From Ascaris suum (Eukaryota > Nematoda > Chromadorea > Rhabditida > Ascarididae): a stretch of 64,000 nucleotides of DNA. Numbering within the stretch: position 1 is the stretch's first letter; the number at the start of each line of letters is the position of its first letter. Made by a program: the position numbers and the translations under genes. The stretch covers positions 8,479,260 to 8,543,259 of the forward strand of contig CM024178.1 of NCBI GenBank assembly GCA_013433145.1, written 5' to 3'. Below are positions 1 to 12,738 of the stretch, one piece after another. The notes below the pieces were generated by a model. The model saw only the letters and a program-made list of their open reading frames with translations, did no database searches and was not told the DNA's origin.

Positions 1-404
1 GAACTAAAAAAAAAATTTAAAGAACACATTAATCATTTCGAACAATACAGATAATTTAGAAAATCGTATATAATACAGAATAAAAATATTGCTCAAATAT
101 GATTTCATATTTTAGGAGGAAGCGTTAAACATCTATTATAATTAATCATCAATTATATAGAGAAAATAGATCGAATTTAGATTATACAAATAAATGAAAA
201 ATTTATCATTCGATAATATTTTAAATAATAATAAAAATTTAAAAATTTGAAAAAAAAATTTATTTAAAATAACAACTATTTTTTATTCTAGTTTTTAATT
301 GAATAACGATGAAAACAAAACAATTTGCTTATTCATAGAAAATATTTTAATAAATATGCAAATAGGTGATTAAAATATTCGAGAAAAATTGAGAATAATC
401 GAAC
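1..404. other. Intron of icl-1 running off the window
   Basis: AT-rich sequence with no open frame matching the next part of isocitrate lyase. The exon ending at 405 has a good minus-strand donor, so the next exon should lie beyond position 1. Confidence 0.6.
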
Positions 405-3400
405 CTGTAAAATCCTTCAGCAGTACGACCTGCACTACGATCGATATATGGATGATCACGTTCGTCGATATCACTTAAAACAATTTAATGGCTTTAGTAA
501 GAAGATGAAAAAAGAAGGAAAAAGAATATAAATATAATGGGGGGCGAGCTCTAGCAATTCCGTGATCGCGCTTACATATTAAGCCGTCTCCTTCTCCTTT
601 TCACCCTTCGTCCTCCCCCAAAAAAAAATTTCTGACTTAAATCCTTCCAGGCCGAAAGATATAAAAATTCATTGCATAAGAAATAACATTTTTCATAGCA
701 AATTTATTGATAGATACAACAATTTGGTAATATTTAACAAACGAAAAGTCTAAAAGGCTACATAACATTGTAATTTACACGAAAGAGAATGAAAAGACTG
801 CAAAAAAAATTCCTATGAATTGAAACTCAAAAAAAATTAACTTCAACTTTTTGAGTGATAAATGATAAATTTTTGAAGCAAAAAAAAAATTTTTTTTTTG
901 ATTTTCAAATTCATTAGAAATTTTTCTTAAGGAAAAATAAACGTCATTAAGCAAACTTCAATGTGATTTCCTAAAAAAAAATAAGCGAACGAAAATATTC
1001 TAGAATTTATCAGTATCATTTTTTTAAATTGTTCAGTTATTCAGCTATGAAACGGTTTTTGGAACAATGCCAAGTATTTTTTTTTGTGAATGAAATTATA
1101 AATTACCTAGTGAGTAGTCTAGCACTTTCGGCATCTGTACGTGCGACAATAATCGTTGGTACACCACATACGTCAGCGGCAAGACGAGCCGCATTTAAAT
1201 GCTTGATATGCTCTTCAGTTGGTATAAGAACCTTACCACCCATATGACCACATTTCTTCTCGCTACCCAACTGATCTTCATAGTGCACTCCAGCAGCTCC
1301 AGTCTCTATATAAGCCTAAATTTGAATAGTAGGCATTTTTCAGTTAAAAAAATCACTAACAAAATGCAGAATTACAGTGTTATTGCATTGGTGGGTTTCG
1401 AACCCGACTCACATTTATTACCGAGTCGATGCTTTATCAACTTGACCACGACAGAAATGTTGCACTGCCCGATAGTGATATAGAAGTTCACATGTGTATA
1501 CGATCAAATAGCCATAAGAAGTTTGCTCTCATAGTCAATTTCTATTCTCATTTGATTTCTTATGTAATTGAATTTTTTTTTCGAATCTTTTGAAATTTGT
1601 TAATTCATCTTAATTCATTCCAAATTCATTGTTCGGCTGCTAGTAATAATGGATTCATTTTTTAATAAATGATTGTAATATTACTATTTTTTTATTTACC
1701 AGTAATATTTTATTCTTTCCTTGACGCTTTTATATTTATTTGTTTGCATTTCTTTATTAAACGGTTTTTTTTCTATTTTATGCTTGTACATTCCTCTGTT
1801 GAAAAACAGTATATTCTCCTGATGAAAAATACTTTTTGAAACTGTACTAAATTCTTTTCTTATTAAGTTTCGAGCCGAATGCTCGAATCTGCAAATTTTT
1901 TTTTTTTTTTTTGCTCTCGTTCAGCAATCAACTAAACGAGCGTCTCCACATTTGAGTTTTTATTTAGCAAAGTAATCTAATTGCTTAAGCAATAATTTCA
2001 ATATGTGAATATGTGGCTGTTCGAAGGACAGAGAAATATCGTGGCAATTTTAATTTTAAAAAAAAAAATTTAAAAAACCAAAAAAGTAATTATTTAATGA
2101 AATTTTATATTGTTATCGATTACCAATGTTTTGTTGTGTAGTTTTTTTTTTTTTTTTTTTAAATAAAATTCCGTATTAAATTGCATTGTTTAATCAACTA
2201 ATATTGTCAAGGAGGATTGTTTATCGAAAACTCGATGAATTGATCTTTTGCAAATGGGTCGCCGTGAAGTCAAAGAACGCTGAAAGTCTATGTGTTCGTC
2301 GTGCCATAACGATCATCACGTTACCTGTAAACAAATCGCACCGTTGTGAGCTTAAATTATTGATAAATAAACCCGTTTTTATTTTTCGCCGATTTCGTTC
2401 TTTTTCTTGTTGTTTCATTGAAAATTTTCCTTTTTTCCAATCGTTTCGATATGAATCTCGAAGAAAAATATGTTGAAGGAAAAAGTACAATTCTAATACC
2501 TTCATAAGTTCAAAACAATTAAGTGCACCACCGAATCCGGCTTCTGCATCGGCTACTATTGGCGCATACCAATCACGTGAGGAACGATAATCTTCCGCTT
2601 CTACAGCTTCTACCTAAGAAATTTCAAAAAATTTAAAAAAAAAATTATGCCGCTCATGTTTAACATCATTTCATTTACTTCTTGAATGAAAAATTTGTTA
2701 TATCTATAAAAATGTTGTCAAAAAATGATTTTTACGTTTATAAAACGCTGGAAAATATTCAAAGTTGAAATTTTACAATATGTATATTTTCACTATCGGC
2801 ATTTTCTTAGTTTCATTTCTTTTCGTTCAATCTGTGATAGGATTGAAAAACCGTAAAAATATTTTCACCGTTGGAAGAAATAGAATAGAATAGAATAGAA
2901 TAGAATATAGATGAGTTTGGAATAGAATAGAATAGTTTGCTTTAAGGGTAAGCCATCACCTTTTATGAATTAAATTTGATACACTACCCACGCTTAGTAA
3001 AACCATTCACTACAAGCTAGCATAAAGCAACAAATGTTAACCATATGCATTGAATATTCAACGCCGCTCTATATTTGTATGTATTTTATTTATTTATTTA
3101 TTTATTTCAACCAAGGAGCATCCATTATGAATAAATGTCTCTTCTTGTCGCTTCCACCTGCCGCTGCAAGCCAGTATGTTTTTTTCACCGAAATCAATAG
3201 TCAAGAAAATTTGCATTTTTTTTCTTCGCTAGGTTTAAACTGCAGTTTTATAGTTTGATGAAAGACCTGATCGGCACGTCTGAGAGACTTATTGATACGT
3301 CGACAAAGTTCGGGTCCTGAATTGACCGGATAGAGTGATTGATCCGGATACATATCACCTGCACAATTCATATCTGCAGCTACTTGCCAACCTGAAATAT

Positions 3401-5175
3401 GCTGATGGTATAAATGATAACGTCATAATAAAATGCTTCATTTATAAATATTCATTTGCATTCATAAGTTAGTGAAAATGAGTTATTTTCAATGACTTCG
3501 CTAACCCAAAAAAACATCAACAGTATTATTTCAAAAAAAAATACGCAATTTTTTGCGAAAAAAAAAGGTTAGACTTAATATTGAAGTGTCAAATGATTAT
3601 AAAAATCCTTTTTAAAAAATTCAAATTTCTATAGCAAAAAAAAAAATCTTCTTATCCTATCTTAAATATATTTCAATTATTGATTTTTTTTTCATGGTGT
3701 AATTAATAAGGACTACCTGAGAGGTAAATAGCTTGTAGTCCAGCACGAACCATTTGAACTGCTTGATTGGCAGTTTGTGCGCCTAATGCGGCTATGAATG
3801 GTTCCGTATGAAGTAATTGCCATAATTTATTAGCACCTCGAGTAGCCAATGTATACTCGATTTCGATTGATCCCCTTAGTTTCAACACATCGTCGACCTC
3901 ATATTTTCGTTTAATTCCCGTAAATCGACCTTTTGGTGCCGATTTGACGATCTACAGGCAATGTAATGTATGCAAAGGTACAATAGGTTACTTTAAAGAG
4001 GTCAATATAAAATAATCCATGAGTCAACTCTGACAGCACAGTACGGCATAGAAATTCGATATGAAAATATGATTACTTGAAAAAGGATTATAAGTGCATC
4101 TAAAGTAAATAAATAAAATTTTGAATAGGGTGGAGAACTATAATGAAAGATGCGCAAAGAGACTGAGCTAACATGCTTGAATGAAATCAGCGATGATTAC
4201 ATTTCTGCGATCATTTAGCAATCAATATAAATGAATTTTGTTATTATAGAAATACATTAGCATAAACAAACGAGATACAATAAAATAGGCGATAAATAAT
4301 GGCAATTATAACGATGTAATGGTATAAGTAAGCGAAATGCAGTAATTTAAGTGATTATGGTAATTTTAGTAGTACATTGGTGTAAGTAAGCAAAATACAA
4401 TAATATAAGTGATGATAATAATCGTAATAATGCGGTATTATAGGTAAACGAGGTACAATAATATAAATTAAACGAATTGTCTATCATCTGTGGAATAATA
4501 ATTAAATAAATAAATCGATTGAAAATAAGGAATGAAATAAACAAAAAAAAAAAAGAAAATGAATTCAGAAATCAACGATCACATCACCGTTGAACGAAAC
4601 ATACATGAATTTCTGGAAATCATAAAGCAATGAAAATTTCAATGATTTTTATTTTTTCTTTAATTAGAGAACGAGGATGAGCAAATATAATGGAAATAAT
4701 GAAAAAAAAATTTTTCAAAAAAAAATGAGCGAAAATTTTTTAAAGAACAAATTATTTACTCAGAAGTTTATTTTATACAATTAAATAATATAGAATTATT
4801 TATTTTTTAAACGATTGCTGAAAATTTATATGACAATTTTTATTGATATTATAACTAATATTATGAATAATTTTATGTTATATTATGATTTACTAAAATA
4901 TTATGATTTTTGAATGAAAAAGAAAAAAAAATTTTTTTTTTGAACAATCGAAAGAAAATTGCAAAATCGGTTCGAGCGTAAAGAAGTTTATTGAATTATA
5001 TTAAAATTTCTCTTTAATTTGAATAATAAAAGAGATTATATTTTTCAAAAATTGTCATATATTTACAAATTGAAAATCAGAAAAAAGTTTCTTTTTCTTT
5101 TTTTTTTTTTTGAAATAACGCTATCAATATTGTCCAACTTACCGAATAGAAATTCTTAGCGATTTGTTGCGCCAT
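405..5175 (-). CDS. icl-1: Isocitrate lyase, N-terminal part of nematode bifunctional glyoxylate-cycle enzyme (partial)
   Basis: Isocitrate lyase splits isocitrate into glyoxylate and succinate, letting nematodes make sugar from fat. In nematodes it is normally fused to malate synthase; here only the lyase front is seen. Exons (5' to 3', minus strand): 5175-5143, 3951-3717, 3391-3267, 2613-2500, 1315-1107, 473-405, all in phase, giving about 261 residues. Visible landmarks: SGWQVA near residue 89 (substrate loop), [11 protein letters not shown] near 150 (metal-binding region), and the catalytic signature KKCGHMGG at about 189-196 with its Cys at 191. The start [11 protein letters not shown] is followed directly by the conserved [10 protein letters not shown]. 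The rest of the lyase and any malate synthase domain lie left of the window. Family and strand are certain; the fusion is inferred from nematode homologues. Confidence 0.95.
1394..1448 (-). repeat. tRNA-like (SINE or tRNA pseudogene) relic in icl-1 intron
   Basis: On the minus strand an A box (TGGTCAAGTTG, 1448-1438) is followed by a perfect hairpin CGACTC/GAGTCG (1428-1423 with 1410-1405) and a B box GGTTCGAAACC (1404-1394). Spacing is tRNA-like, but the acceptor stem does not pair, so this is a relic of a Pol III element and not a working tRNA. Confidence 0.55.
2877..2934. repeat. (GAATA)n pentanucleotide repeat
   Basis: Two runs of GAATA separated by a short unique stretch, inside the intron between icl-1 exons 3 and 4. 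Confidence 0.9.
3116..3155 (+). repeat. Short diverged copy of the dispersed repeat seen at 6162 and 34326
   Basis: Shares the core GAATAAATGTCTCTTC and flanking CAT..CATTA with the copy at 6180-6215. Similarity fades after about 40 bp. It follows an (ATTT)n run at about 3086-3105. Confidence 0.55.
4254..4470. repeat. Degenerate ~60-bp tandem repeat in icl-1 intron 1
   Basis: Recurring blocks of the form (GT)ATAAGTAAGCGA..GCAATAA..AAGTGAT start near 4261, 4322, 4381 and 4441. That is about three and a half diverged units with a period of 59-60 bp. Confidence 0.65.
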
Positions 5176-6144
5176 TTTCTTTTTTTCTCAAGATCAAACA
5201 TAATCGTTGAACGAATTCCTTTTATAGAAGGGAATGTTGGTTCGTAAATGGAGGTGGAGCATTCTCCATCATTAGCAAAGAATACTAATAGATCATGTAA
5301 AATAAAGAGTATTAGAGCATCGAGAGCAATCAAATGTTATCAAATCCATCTCAACCAATGTTTAGTAGTTTTCAATGACTGCGCATTAAAGTCAAGGGCA
5401 ATCCCTTTGCCAAACGAGCAAAGTACAAAGTGCAATGTCTTAAACAGTATTCCACTTTACATTATAAGATGTAATTATACTATTAACTGTATATACGCAT
5501 TAATTTTATCATATGAAAGATGTATTACTATTTAATTGAAATTAAATAATATAAATGATTACAAGTTTGCGTTCGTTCATCTTGAAGTTAATCAATGATA
5601 TATATGAATTGTGGATGAACTGAAGTAAATTGGGTGGAACTGAAGTGAACTGAATTGAATTAAATTAAATTAAATTAAATTAAATTAAATTAAATTAAAC
5701 TAAATTAAAGTATAGTGGGCTGAAATGAATTTAATTTTGCAAATAAATAAGAAGGAACAAAGTATCAAATATTCTTTTCTTTTATCTCTCATCAACAAAA
5801 TGCTTATGTAAATGAAAAACAACCATGTGAAAATGAAATACAGTTGAGTAGAAAAACGATAGAAAATTTTTGAGAAAAAAATTAGAACAATGAAAATGAT
5901 TAATCCGCTTATTATTCTAAAACTGTAAATGAAAAATAAACGCATTATTAAATTTAGCATTTCAACGCATATATAATTATTAATATAATACTGGTTGTTT
6001 AGTAAAAACGGCGAGTTAATTGAAGAAGTATATAGGAGAACCTATTACCGTCTTCGATCATTTGTTTTTCTTAGTCTAATGATGCAAATTTTCAACTAAT
6101 GTTGGCTGACTGAATTATGCAAATGTTGGCTGATAACTGATTAA
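5176..6144. other. Upstream region of icl-1, no gene seen
   Basis: AT-rich. Contains an (AATTA)n run at about 5658-5707. Open frames here are short, A/T-driven and without recognisable protein. The icl-1 promoter must lie here, but I see no clear TATA box or a TTTCAG-type trans-splice site right before the start codon. Confidence 0.5.
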
Positions 6145-6455
6145 GTGCCCTAATACTTGATTTACTTGAATCGACAAAGCATTCATTACGAATAAATGTC
6201 TCTTCATATCACTACCACTTCCGTTTAGCTGAAGTTGTGAGGTAGCGTGAAGGTGAGGGCTTAGGCTCGTCTCCTGCCCATCGGATATTGACGAGTCGAT
6301 TCATCGTTGTTCCATGCGACTTGCTCCACCGCTCGCGTTCCGATGAGACCACTGGTCGGAATGACTCGGTAGGACAAATCCAAAGAGTTTGCTCGGAGCC
6401 CGCTTAAAACCGACTGCGCACTAAGCAAAACTAGACGATGAATCGTGCCCTAATA
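6145..6455 (+). mobile_element. Short non-autonomous insertion flanked by 11-bp duplication
   Basis: The exact 11-mer GTGCCCTAATA occurs at 6145-6155 and 6445-6455, exactly 300 bp apart, as expected of a target-site duplication. The bracketed segment is clearly richer in G+C than its surroundings. Its first part (6162-6299) is about 90% identical to an inverted copy at 34326-34451. It codes for nothing recognisable. I did not find a convincing Pol III A box plus B box, so the SINE label is an inference from size and duplication. Confidence 0.65.
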
Positions 6456-6815
6456 AGCGAACACAAATCATGCCTGCAAATTAAGCTAATTGATAGACAA
6501 CTATCAGAGCATTAATTACGTGGATTATAACTAAAGTTATTCGATTATGCACACAGTTATTTGCACCTTATTCAACCTTGTCTCTAATTGTTTATTTGTT
6601 TTCTCTCTGTGAAATACGTAAGGAATGATGTCATGAGTGCTAGTGTAATTTACAAAATGGATTTGAAGGAAACTCCGAAATATTTCATATAAACCTACAA
6701 TCACATTCAAATTAGCACTTAATGTCAACTTCACGAGCGATTTCAATATCACATACACACCTAAAAGTTGAGAACAATATAGGGGTTGTTCAAAAATAAA
6801 TTCCATAACACGTAT

Positions 6816-7295
6816 CATATGCATATGACTCGAGGCTTAATGTGGACAGATATCGTTACGTTAAATATAACGCTCCACTTTTCGAACTGAATACTGTCAA
6901 TTTTCGCTAGTTTTATGTTATCATCCGACGATGATGTGGAAGGTATATCTTTCCAAGAAGGGTTTTTAAATTTGCATAATTTTTGACGCAATTTGCATAA
7001 TTGCTGTGGGATTCTTCTATTTGGCTCGATGAGGCTATTAAGCGAAGAGTGACAAAACTTTGTGTCTGGCGATGGTATATGCCAAAGTTGATGATTCCAT
7101 AAATTTAGACATATGCATATGATATGTTCCAACACTTGCGGTTTACCATTCCTCAAAACTGAGCATAGAAAGGCGGTATTATCAGTCGAAATTTCGTTCT
7201 TTGATTGAACTCACCTCTAGCTATTTCGACGAAACCTATACGTTTAAAGTCGATTATACCTGTAGAGCATAGGTGTAGTATTCGTAGCCGCCAAA
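6816..7295 (-). mobile_element. Decayed internal leader of LTR retrotransposon
   Basis: Immediately downstream (minus sense) of the LTR at 7296-7719 comes TT then TGGCGGCTACGAATA, placed where a tRNA primer-binding site would be. The following ~450 bp carries broken open frames, including one starting at 7156, with no recognisable gag or pol domain. The palindrome CATATGCATATG appears at both ends (about 6819 and 7109). The right-hand limit with unique sequence is not visible. Confidence 0.45.
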
Positions 7296-7719
7296 TGTTA
7301 TAACTCCAGCAGCGGCGACGTGATGAGGGAGGCCGAGTGGAACATAACGGGACATGGGCACAGTAGAATCGGTTTATTGGGAGAATACGACAGCTCCCAG
7401 GAATGAGTAGAACAGCGAGAGGCGAGTGATAGGTAACAAAGAAGGGCTCCCGCTTGAAGAAATGACGCATGAAGATTGGCAATGAAGACCGAAGAATGGA
7501 GAAGACTGACTCTGACGAACTAAACTCGACTTATATAGGCCTCAGATATCGCCAGGGTAGCACAAAAGCACATAGTCGATCAATGGCATTATGTGAAGAA
7601 CAGTGAACGAGAATCGACTATACGAGTAAAAGTGATCATTGCAATATTGGATCACAGGTAGATTTAGTTCACAAGCAGATATCTTGGTTGCCTCTTCAGC
7701 GCCGTAGCCAAACCCAACA
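7296..7719 (-). mobile_element. LTR of a Gypsy-like retrotransposon
   Basis: On the minus strand the 424-bp block starts TGTTGGGTTTGG and ends GAGTTATAACA, the canonical TG..CA ends. In order it has a TATA box (TATATAAG, 7537-7530), a likely start site about 25-30 bp on, an AATAAA signal (7378-7373), and a U5 rich in C and T. It is followed by a primer-site-like TTTGGCGG. A minus frame across it (7482-7153) is LTR sequence and not a host gene. No second LTR is seen in the window, so this is a fragment. Confidence 0.7.
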
Positions 7720-8452
7720 GTGTGCAAAAATTTCGTTTCTTTTAAAAAAAATAAAAATAAATGGTACAAAGAGAGAATAAGGTTGTTTTCACATTAAAGA
7801 AATATTATCATCCTTTACGCCAAAGATAAACAGCCGTTAACAGTATTTTGTGTTTTCACCTTTTCATCTGTTCATATGATATCGTTAGAGTGAGTTTTCA
7901 TTGGTTGCATTTTAGTTGTTCCCAAATTGCATCTCAAATATTTTTGTTAATGATTAAAACATAATGGTGCCATGAGTTTTGCAAGTCATTTAGGTACCAT
8001 TAACCTGTACTCATTTCTGTCAATCTGTAATCATTTCCATTAAGCGTACATTAGCCAACCCATCTGGTAACCTCTTCACGCACACATATGCGCATACCAT
8101 CTGCACAGTGGTTTCAACCGAGGAATCATTGAAGATAGGTTACAGAACATGGTGAATTTAACGTGCACTGCATCTCTATATAACATCTCAGGTTAATTAC
8201 CTGTTACCTTGGAAAAGTGTTATGTGCGCTCAGAAGGATCTGATCGGTTTATATTTTGCAATCATTTTAATAGGAAAAGCGGGCTTTTCCTGCGAGAACT
8301 GCGTTGAAAATTTGCTAAACCGGTCGATCTGATAAAAGGGATGCAAAAGCGCAAGTTGTGCCAGTCCCTGCTTCTCCCGTTTTTTATGCTCACATGTAAA
8401 TTTGATTTGCAATAGCTCATAACGGCGATGTCGTGTTTGCACATAAGTACGC

Positions 8453-8482
8453 GTCTGTCTGTCTGTCTGTCTGTCCGTCTGC
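8453..8482 (+). repeat. (GTCT)n microsatellite with repeat-like flanks
   Basis: Six or more GTCT units. The flanks, with a CGATGTCGTG block upstream and CTGGAGCCAG downstream, are more GC-rich than the surroundings. Similar TGTC-rich loci at about 25355 (reverse) and 34577 suggest a dispersed family, but similarity outside the simple repeat is weak. Confidence 0.6.
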
Positions 8483-8695
8483 CTGCCCAGTAATTTGGAC
8501 TCGTGAACCGCTGGAGCCAGAAAGTTACGATAGAATCGGCTTCCATAGAATATTTCACCTCGATTCATCGACCAGGGCCAGGCATTTAGAAGTACGAAAT
8601 TTTGCAAGTATTTTTTATTAGTCCTTTTTGTTTTAAGCCGACGCAGCTGTAGAAAAAAGAACAATCCTGTGAGTAGTGCGGCGAGGAGGAGTAGA

Positions 8696-8708
8696 GGGGG
8701 GGGGGGGG
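8696..8708 (+). repeat. 13-base G run
   Basis: Pure G homopolymer in otherwise AT-rich DNA, upstream of atg-9. Confidence 0.95.
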
Positions 8709-10244
8709 TTGGTGGGAAGGGAACTAGAGAATACCAAGACTAGTTGTGATATGACGACACTGTTTCAGCAATCTATTTTTCGTTGACAATTTTTGCACTC
8801 GGTTGGTCAGTCAAGTAAACGAGTTGTAAAACCATATATTAACCAGCCGCTTTGGTGCATTTCTCCAGTTATTTTATTATGGGATCATTTTAATGCATCC
8901 GTTGATTTAAAATTAAAAAAAAAACTTTTGAAGCACATAGGTTAGAATAAGAATACACGTTATTTCGATATTTTGTTGTTGTTGTTGTTGTTTTTTTTCG
9001 AAATATTTGCAAATTAGTTAATGAGATTCGAATGTAGAAATGAAATGATGAAACTCAAATGCGATATCTATATTAAGCGCGATTCCTAATGCGCTTTAGC
9101 AAATATTTCTCCCTTTTAAAAAATGGTTATTCTTCGTTGATATTGAATCTTAATAGGATTGTTTCAAGTGATGTTCGATGAATTTTGCCCACTCAACGGT
9201 CATATCTGTTAACACATGAGGGGGGGGAGAGGATGAAAGTGGGAAAACGATAGAGAGAAGGGGTTATTCATAATTTCAGTATGATATGCTAACTAGTAGA
9301 AGATTATTCGATTATCAAAGTAAACTAATAACACACTAACATCGAGGTAACTCATTGAAAAAATTACCCTATTGATGCGAATTTAAGAACGTTCGCAATT
9401 TGCGATGAACTTTACAAAGTAAAAGGAGAAGTAAATACCAATGATATGCATGTGATTTTATGCATTTGGTACTTGAGTAGTTATGAGCGAAAAAGCGGTG
9501 AAAAAAAAAGGAGAAGATGTCATTGTGGGTTAGTAAATACCAATGATATGGTTCGGGGGGTTTTGTGAGCGGTATTTGTGTTGATGCTTCAATTAGAGAA
9601 CGAATCTAAATCCCTTCCCACATCCCGTACGGTGCAAATATATTGGAAAGATCGCATGGAAAGTCGTTGATTTAAGTAAGGAATGATCGCGTTGTTTTTT
9701 TTCGCTGTCGTATATGTACACTCAACACTACCCAACTAGTCGAGACTAATACCCACTAATAAAGGTAGGCAAACCGGGTTCGTTTTCGTTAATTATGCAA
9801 AAATCGACGCGAGATTGGCCAATTTTTAATTCCGTTTTTCATATTCTTTTAATGGCAAGAATTGTTAGTTAGCGTTTCGCTTTATCGATTATGAAACGAA
9901 TGCCATATATTCTCTATTGAAGAGACCGTTGATAGCGTTATGTGTTGTATACATTTGTAATTGGTTTCAACGTATACACCATTTTGCTTACAAGAAATAA
10001 GCATACCGTCCCCTCTATTTAATGTTGGCCAAGCCAAACCTTACGCGATGGGTTAATTTTTTGCATCGTGGGAATCAACCAATATTTTGATATTTGCGGA
10101 TGAAATAGAACTTTAATGCACCGAACTGTAATATGATAATGCTTCAGGAGTTCATTTATCTTTACTATCATGTGTTTTAATTTTTTGTTGAGGATTGTCT
10201 TATTTAGACAAAATTAGGAAATATTTGCATTAATAATTGAAAAT

Positions 10245-10251
10245 ATTACAG
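10245..10251 (+). promoter_or_regulatory. Possible spliced-leader (trans-splice) acceptor of atg-9
   Basis: An acceptor-like ATTACAG ends directly at the base before the ATG at 10252. Nematode mRNAs often receive a spliced leader at such a site just before the start codon. It could instead be an ordinary intron end with a 5' UTR exon further left. Confidence 0.45.
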
Positions 10252-12647
10252 ATGTTTTCTTCACGTCATAACCGGACAGGTTATCAGGTTATCGATGATG
10301 AAGTTGATGATAATATACCACCTACCACTTTTGAGGGTTTTCTCACCGATCGATCACTGTTACACTCACGATCAGAAGCCGAACCGTTGTAGGTTTATTT
10401 TTCTCTCAAGTTAATGAAACTATTTGTCTATCGTATTCATTGAGTGGAATTTTATAAACTTTTAGGTTTCCGGAAATGGATTTTTTTTTCTCGGAGCCGG
10501 AACAGTTGCAATTCATAGTGTAATCCCTTGTTTCGGTGTTTTCCGTTTTTCTTCACATCTGATTCGTTGAGCTTTTTTTGAGAACCAACTTTCTGGAACA
10601 ATACCGTCACTCTTGATAATCTTGCAGGATTTAAAACTTATAATTTCAGACATAATCGTATACAGCATACCTAGTTGCCGAAATAAGGACTCTTCAAAAA
10701 ATTTAAAACATATGAAGGGGAAATATTTCATGAGCAAAGACCATGAAACATCTTTTTATTAATATGTGATATCGGCAGATATATTAAGATATAAGCAATT
10801 GAATGATCATAGAAAATGGCTCCAAGTTTATTTGCACCTATCGAATTTCCTTTTTTTTTCGCCCCAAAATTTCTGAAGTTTCTGTCCACAGTATCACGTC
10901 TCATAAACGAGATTCTAAATGATATGATGATAGTTGTACAAAACTCTTCATCATCTTCTGCTTATGCCTATCAAAATATCAAACGCCATATCAGCTTCTC
11001 TATTTCTTCGAGTAAACCTTCCTTCCAGGCCTGAAGATGAGGGATCAACGGTCGTCTTAACGGAAATCCCCTCTTTATTACTTACCTTCCTACGTCATTT
11101 CGTCGTAAAAGTGAGAAAAAAGGTGGAAAAAGCTTGTTTTTCTAGGTATAAAAAGGAAATTCGCTAAGTGCAAGGTTATTTACTCGTTCCATTCCACACA
11201 TATCATATTCGAAGAGGCAGAAGTAACCAACATCTGTGGGATCAGTTAAATTCGTATCAGGTTTGTCAAATTTAGGAAAGGAGGGGGGGGGTTGATAAAA
11301 GGTTTATTTGGGGGGTTTTAGTCTTCCATTATTTCAGGATGCATGATCGTGCAACGGTGGGAACCGACCTATTTGGAGGTCCACCATTGACGCACGATAT
11401 TTCGGGTGATCGTGCTGAGAGAAGTGAGGCCACAAAATCATCACAAAGTGATGATGGCCGATGGGATCATGTCGAAAATCTTGATCAAGTAAGTGAACCA
11501 TTGAAATTATTTAATTCTTAGATTTCTCATAAAATGTGATAATAATATATAGTTGCCAAAAAAAAAATTCAATTTAATGCATTCTTTTATTCAGTCATTA
11601 AACCTGGGCAAGGATTGCATCAAGTTTTACACGTTGGTGAATTTTCCACTAGACAAATGTCGCTATTCATAGCCAGGGTTATCATATGCAAAATCCATAT
11701 TTGCGCAGCATATGTTGAGATTTTGTTATGCTAGCCGATTTTAATTGGCAAAATTGTAATACCAGCTTAGGGTTTATTGGCAACCATATAATTCTGCATA
11801 TTCGATGGAAGTTTTTTTGCGACAGCCGTTTCTTTTTTGTTTGTACCTGTTGCAGCGTTGCTTTGAATACGGGTCGTTTTTAATGGCACCTCTATCTATA
11901 TCACCTCATTTCTATGTCACCGTCTTGGTGATTATTTCTGCAGCTTTGTGCTCTATGGCCGTCTATCAATGCTCTGAATTTTGCACCTTTTGAACAACTC
12001 TCGCTGTATAAAGTGCTAAAACTAAGAAATATACATACCAGGAAATATATTAGGAAGTATAAAAACATTCAAAGGATGCGCCTGAGATTCGGGTCGGCCT
12101 TCTTAAGCAATATGATGGCGGGGTAGTGGGGGAAGGTTATTCAATTGTCTACTGTAGCCATTTGCTATCATTTAAAAAAAAACATATTATAATAATGAAA
12201 CGAATACTACAATTTATAGTTTTTTACGCGGGTATATGAATATCATCAAGGTGGTGGACTAACATGTATATGTGTTAGTCATATCCTCTCATTACTGCAA
12301 TTCGTATTCGTTGTTTCATTCTCGACATTTTTATTGCAATGTATTGATTATCCAGTACTCTTCAATACGAAAAATGTTACTTCCGATGGTGTGCCGATCG
12401 TCGGCAAACGACATATTTCTGTAAGTTATTGCACGTCGTATTATTTGGAGCAGATTTATTGAATATAAGATAGAGAGTATAAGTAATGATGTTGAGCGGT
12501 ACATAATACGAGTGTAGCTTTGCAATGTTAAGTCTAAATGGATATGGACGTTGCTAGGCCAAACAGTACTCAGTGGGAACGGGGTGGGGAATGGGTATAT
12601 AACAAGTCATTTGTTGTACAGATCAAAATGGCTCCACACTGCAAAAA

Positions 12648-12738
<91 letters not shown>

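Larger units (their letters stand above)
7720..10251. other. Intergenic region upstream of atg-9
   Basis: No gene recognised. Holds a (GTCT)n locus at 8453-8482, a 13-G run at 8696-8708, a (TTG)n run near 8974-8992 and several G/A-rich stretches. The long minus frame at 8664-8230 runs through the (GTCT)n repeat and shows no domain. Confidence 0.5.

Noticed and set aside
1394..1448. A functional tRNA gene
   Set aside because: A and B boxes are good, but the acceptor stem and most of the T stem do not pair.
6779..6810. GGGGTTGTTCAAAAATAAA, reminiscent of a mariner terminal repeat
   Set aside because: No inverted partner was found nearby, and no transposase-like frame follows.
7153..7482. 109-codon minus-strand frame
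   Set aside because: It lies inside the LTR and leader of the retrotransposon fragment.
8230..8664. 144-codon minus-strand frame with RQTDRQTDRQTR
   Set aside because: It is translated through a (GTCT)n microsatellite and its repeat-like flanks, with no domain or splice context.
11174..11261. Open stretch in atg-9 intron 1 (LLVPFHTYHIRRGRSNQHLW...) with a GTTTGT donor
   Set aside because: Its entry and exit phases fit neither exon 1 (ends phase 2) nor exon 2 (one leading base), while exons 1 and 2 join perfectly without it.
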